Positions 25,395 through 34,180 of a stretch of 64,000 nucleotides of DNA are shown here, piece by piece. The position numbers and the translations under genes are program-made. The stretch comes from Methanocorpusculum sp. GTDB lineage: Archaea > Halobacteriota > Methanomicrobia > Methanomicrobiales > Methanocorpusculaceae. Where the stretch lies: positions 1 through 64,000 of the forward strand of contig JAFQTT010000012.1 of NCBI GenBank assembly GCA_017408885.1. Direction: 5' to 3'. Each line of letters begins with the position of its first letter. The first letter of the stretch is position 1. The notes beneath the pieces were generated by a model, which worked only from the letters and a program-made list of their open reading frames with translations, ran no database searches and was not told the DNA's origin.

Positions 25395-26687
25395 GTGATT
25401 ATCATTGTAGGCGGCGGGCCTGCTGGAAGAATGGCTGCACTCCGCCTTGCTGCGGCAGGCCGCAAGGTCACAATTATAGAAAAACGTGCCTTAGGCGGTC
25501 AATGCGTGCATGACGGATGCATGCTTGTCTGTGCGTTAAACGATGTCGCACGAAGCATTGAGAGTGCACGCCATCTGGAAAAGATGGGAATCCTAAAATG
25601 TGACGTTACGGTGGACTATCCTGCCCTTCTGGAAAAGCTTGAAGCAACGCAGGACAAACTCCGCTACATCCTGAATATGGAAACAACTGCTTCCGGCGTA
25701 CAGGTCGAGTACGGCAAGGAAGCTGAGGTCATAGACGGTGTTGTCTATGTGGATGGCAAGCCGCGCGAAGCTGAAGCGGTGATTATCGCAGGCGGAGGTC
25801 AGATGAACATCCCGGACGTGGAGGGCAAAGACCTTTCAGGCACGTACAATGCAAGAACGCTTCGCTCGATGCCGGCGCTTCCTAAACGTCTGGTGATTGT
25901 CGGCGGCGGAATTTCTGCTGCTGAGTTTGCATACATCTATGCGGCATTCGGCTGCGAAGTAACGCTTGTTGCAAGAAGCTCGCTTCTTTCAATGCTTCCC
26001 GAACCTCTCTTAATGGACGCACGCCGCGACCTCTCAAAGGTTACCATTCTGGAAAACACACCTCTGGAAAAAGTCCTTGGAACAGATAAGGTTGAAGGGG
26101 TTGTTGCCGGAGGAAAAACGATTCCCTGCGATGCAGTTCTCTTCGCAACAGGCGTGAAGCCGGTGTCTCCGTTTGTCTCCGGTGTTGCCAAAGGAGATGA
26201 CGGGGCGATTCTCGTGGATGAGCATATGGAGACCTCGATTAAGGGTGTCTATGCCGCAGGAGATATCGTAGGCGGCAAATGCTTCACTCCGGCTGCCCGT
26301 CTTCAGGGATTTGCAGCGGCCGATGCAATCCTCGGCCGTCCGCGAAAGATTGACCTCTCGCAGATTCCGTTCTCAGTAGTCCTCGGACTTGACTATACCG
26401 TCTGCCCCGCAAAGGAAGCAGGAGATACTGAGACGATGCCAAACATTGCAGGCCCCAATTCATACTGGCATGTCTTAGACGGAAGCGTTGGACATATGCA
26501 GCTTGAAACATCTGCTGACGGCAGAATCTTAGGATTTGCATCGTCCGGCCCCTCGACTAGTATCGTTGGAACATACCTTGGATATCTTGTGCGCAAAGGT
26601 GTAACTGTTCATGAGTTCTCCCCAATGATGGAGGTTCACCCGAACTCAGACGGACTTTACTCTATGATACGGTTTTCCGGAGAGTAA
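25395..26687 (+). CDS. Dihydrolipoamide dehydrogenase-like flavin disulfide reductase
   Basis: Starts at GTG (25395), giving 430 aa. It has the FAD motif VGGGPAGRMAALRL, the redox CxxxxC in GGQCVHDGCM, a NAD(P)H motif VIVGGGISAAEFA, and IYAAGD-like GVYAAGDIVGG. The C-terminal dimer region has HPNSDGLY where lipoamide dehydrogenases have HPTxxE, so the catalytic His is kept but the Glu is Asp. No 2-oxoacid dehydrogenase genes are nearby. The substrate is likely some other disulfide and may involve the unknown protein encoded just upstream. Confidence 0.87.
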   Translation: MIIIVGGGPAGRMAALRLAAAGRKVTIIEKRALGGQCVHDGCMLVCALNDVARSIESARHLEKMGILKCDVTVDYPALLEKLEATQDKLRYILNMETTASGVQVEYGKEAEVIDGVVYVDGKPREAEAVIIAGGGQMNIPDVEGKDLSGTYNARTLRSMPALPKRLVIVGGGISAAEFAYIYAAFGCEVTLVARSSLLSMLPEPLLMDARRDLSKVTILENTPLEKVLGTDKVEGVVAGGKTIPCDAVLFATGVKPVSPFVSGVAKGDDGAILVDEHMETSIKGVYAAGDIVGGKCFTPAARLQGFAAADAILGRPRKIDLSQIPFSVVLGLDYTVCPAKEAGDTETMPNIAGPNSYWHVLDGSVGHMQLETSADGRILGFASSGPSTSIVGTYLGYLVRKGVTVHEFSPMMEVHPNSDGLYSMIRFSGE

Positions 26688-26780
26688 GTTCACATCACTT
26701 CGGCGCGTATGGGGGTTTGACCACCATCACTTTTTTTTCCTTCTCATCCCTTCCGCCGATTGGGATATGCAAACAACAGC

Positions 26781-26789
26781 TTTATATAG
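26781..26789 (+). promoter_or_regulatory. Thermosome TATA box
   Basis: TTTATATAG lies 59 bases before the ATG at 26848, giving a leader of about 35 bases with AGGTGA near the start codon. Confidence 0.55.
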
Positions 26790-26847
26790 AACTACTAAAC
26801 AACATAATTGTTACATTACCCGTCATGGGTATTAGGTGATTATTACT

Positions 26848-28494
26848 ATGTCAGCACAGCTTGGCGGACAGCCAATTTTAATCCTCAAAGAGGGCGGATC
26901 CCGCACCCGCGGACGCGACGCACAGAGTATGAACATCGCTGCAGCAAAAGCAGTTGCAGGAGCTGTTAGAACCACCCTCGGTCCGAAGGGAATGGACAAG
27001 ATGCTTGTCGACACCATCGGAGATGTTGTCATCACCAACGACGGTGTCACCATCTTAAAAGAGATGGACATCGAGCACCCGGCAGCAAAGATGATGGTCG
27101 AAGTTTCCAAGACTCAGGACGATGAAGTCGGAGACGGAACCACTTCCGCAGTCGTTATCGCAGGCGAACTCTTAAAGAAGTCCGAAGAACTCCTCGAGCA
27201 GGACGTTCACCCGACCGTTATCACCCTCGGATACAGACAGGCAGCAGAGAAAGCACAGGAACTCCTCCAGACCATTGCACAGGACGTCGAAGCAAACGAC
27301 ACTGACATCCTCGCAAAGATTGCAGGTACTGCAATGACCGGAAAGAACGCAGAAGCATCCAAAGAGAAGCTCTGTGACTTAATCGTCCGTGCAATCACCC
27401 TCGTTGCAGATGAAGACGGAACCGTCGACACTGAAAACGTCAAGGTTGAGAAGCGTGTCGGAGGAGCAATCGAGGACTCCGAGATTGTTGAGGGTATGCT
27501 CATCGACAAAGAGCGTGTCCACCCAGGCATGCCGAAGACCGTCTCTGACGCAAAGATCCTCCTCCTCAACGCAGCAGTTGAGTACAAGAAGACCGAAGTC
27601 GATGCAGAGATCTCCATTACCTCCCCGGACCAGCTCCAGCTCTTCCTCGATGAAGAAGAACGCATGATCAAGGGCATCGTTGACAAGATCGTCAACTCCG
27701 GTGCAAACGTCCTCTTCTGTCAGAAGGGTATCGACGACATCGCACAGCACTACTTATCCAAGGCAGGCATCTTCGCAATCCGCCGTGTCAAGAAGTCCGA
27801 CATGGAAAAGCTTGCACGTGCAACCGGCGGATCCATCATCTCCTCCATCGATGCAATCTCCGGCGACGAGCTTGGAGTTGCAGGACTTGTTGAAGAGCGC
27901 AAGGTCGGCACCGGCGAAGCAATGGTCTTCGTTGAGAAGTGCAAGAACCCGAAGGCAGTCTCCATCATCATCAAGGGCGGAACTGAGCACGTCGTTGACG
28001 AGCTTGGCCGTGCACTCGAAGACGCACTCCGCGTTGTCGGCTGTGTTGTAGAGGACAAGAAGGTTGTCGCAGGCGGAGGAGCACCGGAAGTTGAGCTCTC
28101 CTTAAGACTCCGTGAGTACGCAGCAACCCAGGGCGGAAGAATCCAGCTCGCAATCGAGGCATTCGCAGCAGCACTCGAAGTCATCCCGAGAACCCTTGCA
28201 GAGAACGCAGGTCTTGACCCAATCGACAAACTCGTCGACCTCCGTGCAGCACACGAGAAGGGACAGAAGACCTTCGGTCTTGATGTCTTCGAGGGCAAGC
28301 CGGTTGACATGTGGGAAGCAGGCGTTGTCGAGCCGCTGAGAGTAAAGACCCAGGCAATCGCATCCGCAGCAGAAGCAGCAGTCATGATTCTCAGAATCGA
28401 TGATGTCATCGCATCTGCAAAGTCCGCAGGTCCGTCTCCGGAAGAGATGGCAGCCATGGGCGGCGGAATGGGCGGAATGCCGGGCATGATGTAA
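26848..28494 (+). CDS. Thermosome subunit (group II chaperonin)
   Basis: ATP-driven archaeal chaperonin that encloses unfolded proteins. The ATG at 26848 ([17 protein letters not shown]) is preceded by AGGTGA; a GTG 12 bases upstream is less likely. The product is 548 aa. Landmarks: [32 protein letters not shown] (ATP site), the apical segment with [16 protein letters not shown], and [17 protein letters not shown]. The tail [11 protein letters not shown] is the usual flexible Gly/Met end. A strong hairpin terminator follows. Confidence 0.98.
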   Translation: MSAQLGGQPILILKEGGSRTRGRDAQSMNIAAAKAVAGAVRTTLGPKGMDKMLVDTIGDVVITNDGVTILKEMDIEHPAAKMMVEVSKTQDDEVGDGTTSAVVIAGELLKKSEELLEQDVHPTVITLGYRQAAEKAQELLQTIAQDVEANDTDILAKIAGTAMTGKNAEASKEKLCDLIVRAITLVADEDGTVDTENVKVEKRVGGAIEDSEIVEGMLIDKERVHPGMPKTVSDAKILLLNAAVEYKKTEVDAEISITSPDQLQLFLDEEERMIKGIVDKIVNSGANVLFCQKGIDDIAQHYLSKAGIFAIRRVKKSDMEKLARATGGSIISSIDAISGDELGVAGLVEERKVGTGEAMVFVEKCKNPKAVSIIIKGGTEHVVDELGRALEDALRVVGCVVEDKKVVAGGGAPEVELSLRLREYAATQGGRIQLAIEAFAAALEVIPRTLAENAGLDPIDKLVDLRAAHEKGQKTFGLDVFEGKPVDMWEAGVVEPLRVKTQAIASAAEAAVMILRIDDVIASAKSAGPSPEEMAAMGGGMGGMPGMM

Positions 28495-28525
28495 AGTCAC
28501 CAGCGTATCATTTCTCGCTAATATC

Positions 28526-28554
28526 GGCAGGAACATCCTGCCCCAATATTTTTT
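28526..28554 (+). terminator. Thermosome terminator
   Basis: GGCAGGA (28526-28532) pairs with TCCTGCC (28536-28542) around ACA, followed by a T-rich stretch (28548-28554). Confidence 0.65.
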
Positions 28555-28629
28555 CTCACCTCTTTTCGTGTATCTCTTCGTGGTGTTTTTCTCTTTGGAA
28601 AACTAATAATATAATTAAGGAGTTAGAGC

Positions 28630-29862
28630 GTGCAGCGCGAAGTTTTGTATCAGTATGACCTTCCAATAGAGATTTTAAATGATCTTCCGTACGATGAAGA
28701 GGTTTTGAATGTCTTGTTTGCACGCTCGAAGGAAAAGCTGCTAATCCCAATTCTCTTTTCCAGAAAGAGAATCTTTTGGGGATACCCGGAGACGGATACT
28801 GTTTACAAGGTCTTTGAGCTTCAGTATGTAAACCTGATGTCTCTTGGGGTAAAGTTTCAGGCAACAGGTTCTGCGGTTCTTACTATCCAGACTAACCTTG
28901 GAAAGGACATCGTTTTCCCGCATATTCAGGACAGTGCAGACTCAGTACGCGCCGCTATGCTTTCTGCCGCAGACTGTATAAGAGATAAGACTTCCCGCAT
29001 TTTCTCAATCGTTCACCAGAAAACTCTCTTAGTCGAAGAGTATGTACTTCGCGAGAATCCTGATGCGGTTCTTTTCGCATCTGATGAGGAAATTTTTGAG
29101 GATGAGATTGTTATTCCTGCCGCACCGGAAGAGGAGGACATCTTTTCACGCTTTGCAGAAGAAGGTGAAGACGGTGAACCTGAGGATGAGTTTTTCGAAT
29201 CCGCAGAAGAACCATCAGAAGAGGAGCATTCGTCTGCGGTTGTTGACCGCGTTGCCCGCATGGTCCAGGCAACAGAGCCTAAGATAGAAGAGGCTGTTCC
29301 AACTGTTCCTGAGAATGATGTGATTATTTACGAGTCCGCATCTTCGCCAAGAAACGAGCAGTGGCACGGAGATGGCGGAGGGGATGCCGAGATTCTCCCG
29401 CGCGGAAGTCCGTGGAAGAACATGTGCCGCATTCCTTCAAAGACAGTTCAGGAACCGATATCGGAATTCCTTCCGGAAGATGACGATTCTGAGGTTTACT
29501 GCGTAGGAGAACGTCCAAAACTAGTTGTTCCTCAGCCAAAGGCCGCAGTCAGTCCCGCAAGTCAGGACACTGAGGTTGAGGTTATCGAAAAGGTAACTGT
29601 TCTCCCAAATCCGGCAGTAAAGCCGAGAGCAAAAAAATCCGAGCCTGTCAAACCTGCCGAAAACATAGAGCCTGTTATGATTCACAGAAGAGGTTCTGTG
29701 CCTGAGCAGGCAGTAACACTTCAGCCGCGTGACGGAATTGATGAGGCAACAGTTGATAAATCGCTTGAGGCGCTGAAGTTCTTACGCGACAATAAGATTA
29801 TCTCGGAAGCCGAGTACAAAAAGAGAAGCCTAAGCCTCTTTGAAAAAGAAGTGGATAATTAA
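28630..29862 (+). CDS. Unknown protein with PH-like N-terminus, acidic linker and SHOCT-like tail
   Basis: Starts at GTG 28630 with AAGGAG 8-9 bases upstream; 410 aa. The first 130 residues form a beta-rich domain (IPILFSRKRIFWGYP, VLTIQTNLGKDIVFPH) resembling bacterial PH-like domains. Residues 150-370 are a disordered, strongly acidic linker rich in Glu, Pro and Asp. The last 35 residues (SLEALKFLRDNKIISEAEYKKR) resemble SHOCT oligomerisation tails. The layout suggests a regulatory or scaffold protein. No function can be assigned. Confidence 0.75.
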   Translation: MQREVLYQYDLPIEILNDLPYDEEVLNVLFARSKEKLLIPILFSRKRIFWGYPETDTVYKVFELQYVNLMSLGVKFQATGSAVLTIQTNLGKDIVFPHIQDSADSVRAAMLSAADCIRDKTSRIFSIVHQKTLLVEEYVLRENPDAVLFASDEEIFEDEIVIPAAPEEEDIFSRFAEEGEDGEPEDEFFESAEEPSEEEHSSAVVDRVARMVQATEPKIEEAVPTVPENDVIIYESASSPRNEQWHGDGGGDAEILPRGSPWKNMCRIPSKTVQEPISEFLPEDDDSEVYCVGERPKLVVPQPKAAVSPASQDTEVEVIEKVTVLPNPAVKPRAKKSEPVKPAENIEPVMIHRRGSVPEQAVTLQPRDGIDEATVDKSLEALKFLRDNKIISEAEYKKRSLSLFEKEVDN

Positions 29863-30080
29863 TCCTGACGAATCTCAATCGCACACTGGCTTCTTTTGGT
29901 ACGCGGCAGAATTGCGAGTTTATTCTCATACTCTGCACACTCAAAACCTTTTTTTGGCATTGGAGACGGCAGTTCGTGTCCTTTCTGGCAGGTTAAGAAG
30001 TATTCAAACTCCCAGGTGTCTTCATTTCTTAGATATTTGTGGTCACCTAAATGACAGCAGGATAAACATGGGACAACCAT
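29859..30080 (-). CDS. Small Cys-rich, probably zinc-binding protein
   Basis: A 73-aa frame with a coherent Cys/His pattern: C5, C8, C9, H10, then C31, H35 and C48, C66 (MVVPCLSCCHLGDHKY, FLTCQKGHELPSP). Such spacing suits a zinc ribbon or small metal-binding protein. It overlaps the end of the upstream convergent gene by four bases. An opposite-strand frame of similar length has no recognisable features. Function unknown. Confidence 0.55.
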   Translation of the reverse strand: MVVPCLSCCHLGDHKYLRNEDTWEFEYFLTCQKGHELPSPMPKKGFECAEYENKLAILPRTKRSQCAIEIRQD

Positions 30081-30115
30081 GTTAGTAACCTTGTTCTTTG
30101 GGTAACATTAACCTA

Positions 30116-30124
30116 TCTATATTA
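30116..30124 (+). promoter_or_regulatory. uvrC TATA box
   Basis: TCTATATTA lies 27-35 bases before the uvrC ATG at 30151, consistent with a leaderless mRNA. Confidence 0.45.
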
Positions 30125-30150
30125 GCTCAGCCGCGAAACCTTATTCATAT

Positions 30151-31713
30151 ATGGCGCATCCCGACATCTCAGACGTACCTCACTCTCCGGGTTGTTATCT
30201 CTACAAAGACCGTGAGGGCACGATTATCTATGTCGGGAAAGCCAAGGACTTAAAACGCCGTGTCTCTTCTTACTTCCAGAAAAAAGACCATGATCCAAAG
30301 ACGAGAAAGCTCGTGGAGACCATTGACTCATTCGAGTACATCGTAACAGCAACTGATGAGGAAGCTTATCTTCTGGAAAATACATTAATCAAACGTCATC
30401 AGCCGAAGTACAATATAGACCTGCGTGATGCGAAGTCCTATGCGTATATCGAGCTTACGAAGGAGAAGTTTCCGAGAATAGGAATTGCCCGAAGTAAGAA
30501 GGGAAAGGGGACATTCTTCGGCCCGTTTGTTTCAGGACGAGAGCGGGACTACTGTTTGTCTGTTGTGAAAAAGACCTTCCGTCTTCGGTCATGTAAGAAT
30601 ATGCCGAGGAATCACAGAGCATGTCTTCGGTATCATATCGGATACTGCACGGGTCCGTGTGTCGGGGCGGTGACTGAGGAGGAGTATCAGAAGCAGTGTG
30701 CCTACGCGGCTGATGCGCTCAAAGGAAATACGAAACAGCTCATCGCTGCGCTCACCGAAGAGATGAATGAATACTCTTCGAAGATGGAGTTTGAGGATGC
30801 GATGCGATGCCGCGATATGATAACTGCTGTCACGAATCTTTCGGCACGCCAGTATGTTTCAAGAAAGACTGACCATGACGAGGATGTAATCGCGTACCGC
30901 GTTGCTGAAGGTATTGTGTATCTGATGGTCTTCCATGTATACAAGGGAACCCTTGGCGGGCGCGATGAGTTCATCTTCGACTACACAGACGGATGTTTTG
31001 AGGAGTTTGTCTCACGGTACTATTCGGAAAACACTGTTCCAAAAGAGATTATCACTGAAGAAGAGCTTGATGACACTCTTATTCCCTATCTGGAAGGTCT
31101 TGCCAGACACAAGGTGATTCTAACCACTCCGCGGCAGGGTGCGAAGAAGAAGCTGGTTGAACTTGCCGGTAAAAACATCGAGACTGTGCACTTTGGTGAT
31201 GATATCAAAGTCCATGAGCTCCAAAATGCCCTGCATCTGAAAAACCCGCCGAATGTTATCGAATGCTTTGATATCTCGCATCTTTCTGGAACGGATACGG
31301 TTGCGTCTATGGTTCAGTTTAGGCACGGTAAGCCGGATAAGAGAAATTACCGCCGCTTTAAGATAAAGACGGTGGACGGCATTGATGATTTTGCATCTAT
31401 GTCAGAGGTTGTCCGCCGTAGGTATACGCGGCTTTTGGATGAGGACCGAAAGCTTCCCGACCTGATTTTAATCGACGGAGGAAAAGGACAGCTTAGTTCT
31501 GCAAAGCGGGTGCTGGATGATTTGGAGATTGAAACTCCTGTAATCTCTCTTGCAGAGCGCGAGGAGGAGGTTTTTGTCTCAGGTGTTCCTTTCCCGCTTC
31601 CGTTTGATAAGAAGACGCGGGCAAATATGTATCTTCAGGAAATAAGAGACGAAGCTCACAGGTTTGCGATTGAATATAACAGAACTCTCCGGCGCAAGCG
31701 GGTTGTGAAGTAA
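30151..31713 (+). CDS. uvrC: Excinuclease ABC subunit C without the HhH domain
   Basis: UvrC makes both incisions beside a DNA lesion in bacterial-type excision repair. The N-terminal GIY-YIG nuclease is clear (PGCYLYKDREG, IYVGKAKDLKRRVSSYF), as is the UVR motif near residue 205 (EEMNEYSSKMEFEDAMRCRD). The RNase H-like C-terminal nuclease follows (IECFDISHLSGTDTVASMV; LPDLILIDGGKGQL). The protein stops at 520 aa right after DEAHRFAIEYNR, so the terminal helix-hairpin-helix domain (about 80 residues) is missing. UvrA and UvrB are not in this window. Confidence 0.95.
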   Translation: MAHPDISDVPHSPGCYLYKDREGTIIYVGKAKDLKRRVSSYFQKKDHDPKTRKLVETIDSFEYIVTATDEEAYLLENTLIKRHQPKYNIDLRDAKSYAYIELTKEKFPRIGIARSKKGKGTFFGPFVSGRERDYCLSVVKKTFRLRSCKNMPRNHRACLRYHIGYCTGPCVGAVTEEEYQKQCAYAADALKGNTKQLIAALTEEMNEYSSKMEFEDAMRCRDMITAVTNLSARQYVSRKTDHDEDVIAYRVAEGIVYLMVFHVYKGTLGGRDEFIFDYTDGCFEEFVSRYYSENTVPKEIITEEELDDTLIPYLEGLARHKVILTTPRQGAKKKLVELAGKNIETVHFGDDIKVHELQNALHLKNPPNVIECFDISHLSGTDTVASMVQFRHGKPDKRNYRRFKIKTVDGIDDFASMSEVVRRRYTRLLDEDRKLPDLILIDGGKGQLSSAKRVLDDLEIETPVISLAEREEEVFVSGVPFPLPFDKKTRANMYLQEIRDEAHRFAIEYNRTLRRKRVVK

Positions 31714-31746
31714 TCCTTATCCCCTCTCACCGCATAGAGAGAATAC

Positions 31747-32550
31747 ATGATTCATATTATCCCAAAACCGACCGATACTCCGGATGACAACTCCACAGGT
31801 ATGGTTATGGATGCGCTTCGAAAGATGGGAGTTCCATTCGAAGTCTTAGACCTTGCCTCTGTTGATCCGTTCAATCTGCCTGTTTCAGGCGAGACCATCT
31901 GGGCATGCGGAATTAAGCAGGACGGTGTTCAGTTCGAGCTGTTAAAGGCTCTTGAGATGGAAAACCGTGTCATCAACTCCACAGAGGCTATAGCCACCTG
32001 TGCCAGCAAAGTCACAACTACGGCAAAGATGTTTCACATTGGAGCTCCAAGTCCTGCAACCTGCTTTACCAACGATAAAGCTGTAGTCCAGCGTTTCGTT
32101 GATGAGCACGGAGGCCGCGCGGTATATAAGCCGGTCTATGGATTTGACGGAAATGGAATCTATATGTTCCATTCCGCAGACGAAATCAAGGAAGAACCTC
32201 CGTACTATGTTCAGGAGTATGTGAAAAACGACCGCGATTTTAGAATTTTCGTTATCGGAAACAAAGCTGTGGGCGCAATCCAGAGGGTCTCTGAGCACTT
32301 AACGCACAACATCCACCAGGGCGGTACCGGATGTGCAGTCGAGATTCCAAAAGAGATGGCAGAAGCCGCAGAAGCCGCAGCCCGTGCAGTCAACATCGAC
32401 TACTGCGGAGTTGACCTTCTTCCAACAGAGGACGGAGGATACACCTGTCTTGAGGTCAACGGAACACCAAACTGGCACTGCATGACAGCTCCAATCCCGA
32501 GGCTCTTAGCAGAGTACTTAGTTGAGCAGGATAAGCTTTCGCGCAGATGA
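31747..32550 (+). CDS. RimK-type ATP-grasp glutamate ligase (MptN/CofF-like)
   Basis: This 267-aa ATP-grasp enzyme resembles MptN, which adds glutamate to tetrahydromethanopterin to form tetrahydrosarcinapterin, and CofF, which adds the terminal alpha-glutamate to F420. Landmarks: the Lys in VYKPVYGFDGNGIYMF, VQEYVKNDRDFRIFVIG and the metal ligands in CLEVNGTPNWHCM. Which of the two cofactors it acts on cannot be decided from sequence alone. It overlaps the next gene by four bases. Confidence 0.82.
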   Translation: MIHIIPKPTDTPDDNSTGMVMDALRKMGVPFEVLDLASVDPFNLPVSGETIWACGIKQDGVQFELLKALEMENRVINSTEAIATCASKVTTTAKMFHIGAPSPATCFTNDKAVVQRFVDEHGGRAVYKPVYGFDGNGIYMFHSADEIKEEPPYYVQEYVKNDRDFRIFVIGNKAVGAIQRVSEHLTHNIHQGGTGCAVEIPKEMAEAAEAAARAVNIDYCGVDLLPTEDGGYTCLEVNGTPNWHCMTAPIPRLLAEYLVEQDKLSRR

Positions 32551-33008
32551 ATCTGAAAAGTTCTCTGCTTGTCGTAAAAGACATGGATGCCGCAAAGGCA
32601 TTCTATGCAGAGGTTTTGGGACTATCCGTAGAACAGGATTTCGGGGCGAATGTAACACTTACCGGAGGACTTTCCCTGCAGACTGAAGCATCCTGGAAGG
32701 AGTTTCTCTCAGCAGATGAGATCTCCTTTGGAGGATGTGATGCGGAGATATATTTCGAGGAGGATAATTATGATGCGTTCCTAAAACGCCTCTCTGCTCT
32801 TTCGAACATCTGCTATGTTCACCCGCCTCTGGAGCACCGCTGGGGACAGCGGGTTTGCCGGATATATGATTTGGATAAGCACATTATCGAGATTGCCGAG
32901 CCGCTGTCTGCGGTTATCCGGCGGTTTGCAGGTGAAGGTATGAGTGATACAGAGATTGCTGAACGGATGGATATTCCGCTTGATATGGTTACGGCAGAAC
33001 TTCAGTAG
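32547..33008 (+). CDS. VOC-fold (glyoxalase-like) protein with C-terminal helix-turn-helix-like tail
   Basis: Residues 1-118 form a vicinal-oxygen-chelate fold (MNLKSSLLVVKDMDAAKAFYAEVLGL start; HIIEIAEPL end). The last 35 residues (FAGEGMSDTEIAERMDIPLDMVTAEL) look like a small helix-turn-helix. VOC proteins include glyoxalases, dioxygenases and resistance binders; the substrate is unknown. It is translationally coupled to the ATP-grasp ligase. Confidence 0.8.
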   Translation: MNLKSSLLVVKDMDAAKAFYAEVLGLSVEQDFGANVTLTGGLSLQTEASWKEFLSADEISFGGCDAEIYFEEDNYDAFLKRLSALSNICYVHPPLEHRWGQRVCRIYDLDKHIIEIAEPLSAVIRRFAGEGMSDTEIAERMDIPLDMVTAELQ

Positions 33009-33366
33009 AGATGGTATGCCCCGCATTCAGAAGAGCTGTCTCTGCTTTTTCCCAATTCTCTTTTTTCACCAGAATATAGTCCGTGTTGTAGGTAGATACT
33101 GCAAAGATGCTCACCTCTGCATCAGCCAGACAGTGTGAAATGTCTGCTAAAATTCCAACAAGCGAAAACTCAAGGCTTCCTGCGACGCGAAACGCTGTCC
33201 AGCCGTCCTCGCGCTTTATCGTATTTTCCGGGACAGTTTCTGATCTGCATACAATCGACAGTTCGCTGTCGGTTTTTGCGAGGAAGAGAAAGTCATCGAA
33301 TCTGATATCACTTAAGTCTTCCACCTGACAGACCGAAAAGTCGCAGGCAAGTTTTTCCAGATGCAT
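32989..33366 (-). CDS. ACT-domain protein (CASTOR-like)
   Basis: This 125-aa protein has two ACT-like halves: residues 1-60 with LSIVCRSETVPENTIKREDGW, and residues 61-125 with FRVAGSLEFSLVGILADISHCLADAEVSIFAVSTYNTDYILV. This is the pattern of small CASTOR/ACT proteins that bind amino acids. Its 3' end overlaps the convergent VOC gene by 20 bases. It may sense an amino acid, but no partner is visible. Confidence 0.85.
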   Translation of the reverse strand: MHLEKLACDFSVCQVEDLSDIRFDDFLFLAKTDSELSIVCRSETVPENTIKREDGWTAFRVAGSLEFSLVGILADISHCLADAEVSIFAVSTYNTDYILVKKENWEKAETALLNAGHTISTEVLP

Positions 33367-33441
33367 AGGTTCTTATTTCTCGTCTCAGCATATGGCTGTT
33401 TCCGTCTCAACCACAAATTAGTTTAATGTCCGATAGCTAAT

Positions 33442-34131
33442 ATGAAAAGAAGTATGCAGAGAACAAAACTTTCAGAGCGGACACTGCCCGAATACACAAA
33501 AGGTGAAGAGATTTTCAACATGGTTTCCCACATTGTAGGCGCAGCTCTTGGTGTCGTGGCTTTGGTTCTCTGTGTGGTATTCTCCGGAATCTCAGGATCT
33601 CCCTGGGCAGTTGTCAGCAGCTGTATCTACGGAGCATCATTAATTCTTCTCTATACTGTGTCCAGCATCTATCATGGTCTTCCTGCATCCACTGGAAAGA
33701 AGGTATTCCAGATTTTAGATCACTGTACTATTTACTTCCTGATTGCCGGCTCCTACATGCCTGTTTGTCTCTGCGCGATTCGTGAAGTGTCTCCAGTTCG
33801 GGCATGGATTCTCTTCGGCGTCATCTGGGGTCTGGTCATTCTTGCAACCACGCTTACCGCAATCGATTTGAAAAAGTACTCCAAGTTCTCGATGGCCTGC
33901 TATATTGGAATAGGCTGGAGTATTATCTTAGCCGTTGACATCTTCTTAACAGCAGTGCCTGTCCCTGGAATTATCCTGCTGGTGTTGGGAGGCGTTGCAT
34001 ACACGGTTGGAGCTGCCATCTACGGAATCGGAAAGAAAACACAGAAACGTTACATCCACAGTGTCTTCCACCTGTTTGTGATTCTTGGAAGTGTTTTGCA
34101 GTTCTTCTCCATATTCCTCTATATACTCTAA
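33442..34131 (+). CDS. Hemolysin III / PAQR-family membrane protein
   Basis: This 229-aa protein has seven membrane helices and the PAQR/HlyIII motifs: NMVSHIVGAALG with the metal His, SSIYHGLPAST, ILDHCTIYFLIAGSYMPVCLC, and the C-terminal YIHSVFHLFVILGS with two more His. The family coordinates zinc near the cytoplasmic face; members act as hydrolases or receptors and some form pores. The role here is unknown. Confidence 0.92.
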   Translation: MKRSMQRTKLSERTLPEYTKGEEIFNMVSHIVGAALGVVALVLCVVFSGISGSPWAVVSSCIYGASLILLYTVSSIYHGLPASTGKKVFQILDHCTIYFLIAGSYMPVCLCAIREVSPVRAWILFGVIWGLVILATTLTAIDLKKYSKFSMACYIGIGWSIILAVDIFLTAVPVPGIILLVLGGVAYTVGAAIYGIGKKTQKRYIHSVFHLFVILGSVLQFFSIFLYIL

Positions 34132-34180
34132 GTCCTATCAAAAGCAACCTACATATTGAAATAGAGCCTATCTATAAGGC

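Noticed and set aside
27207-28536. Long frames on both strands inside the thermosome gene
   Set aside because: The thermosome is highly conserved and GC3-biased, which leaves open shadows; none has family motifs.
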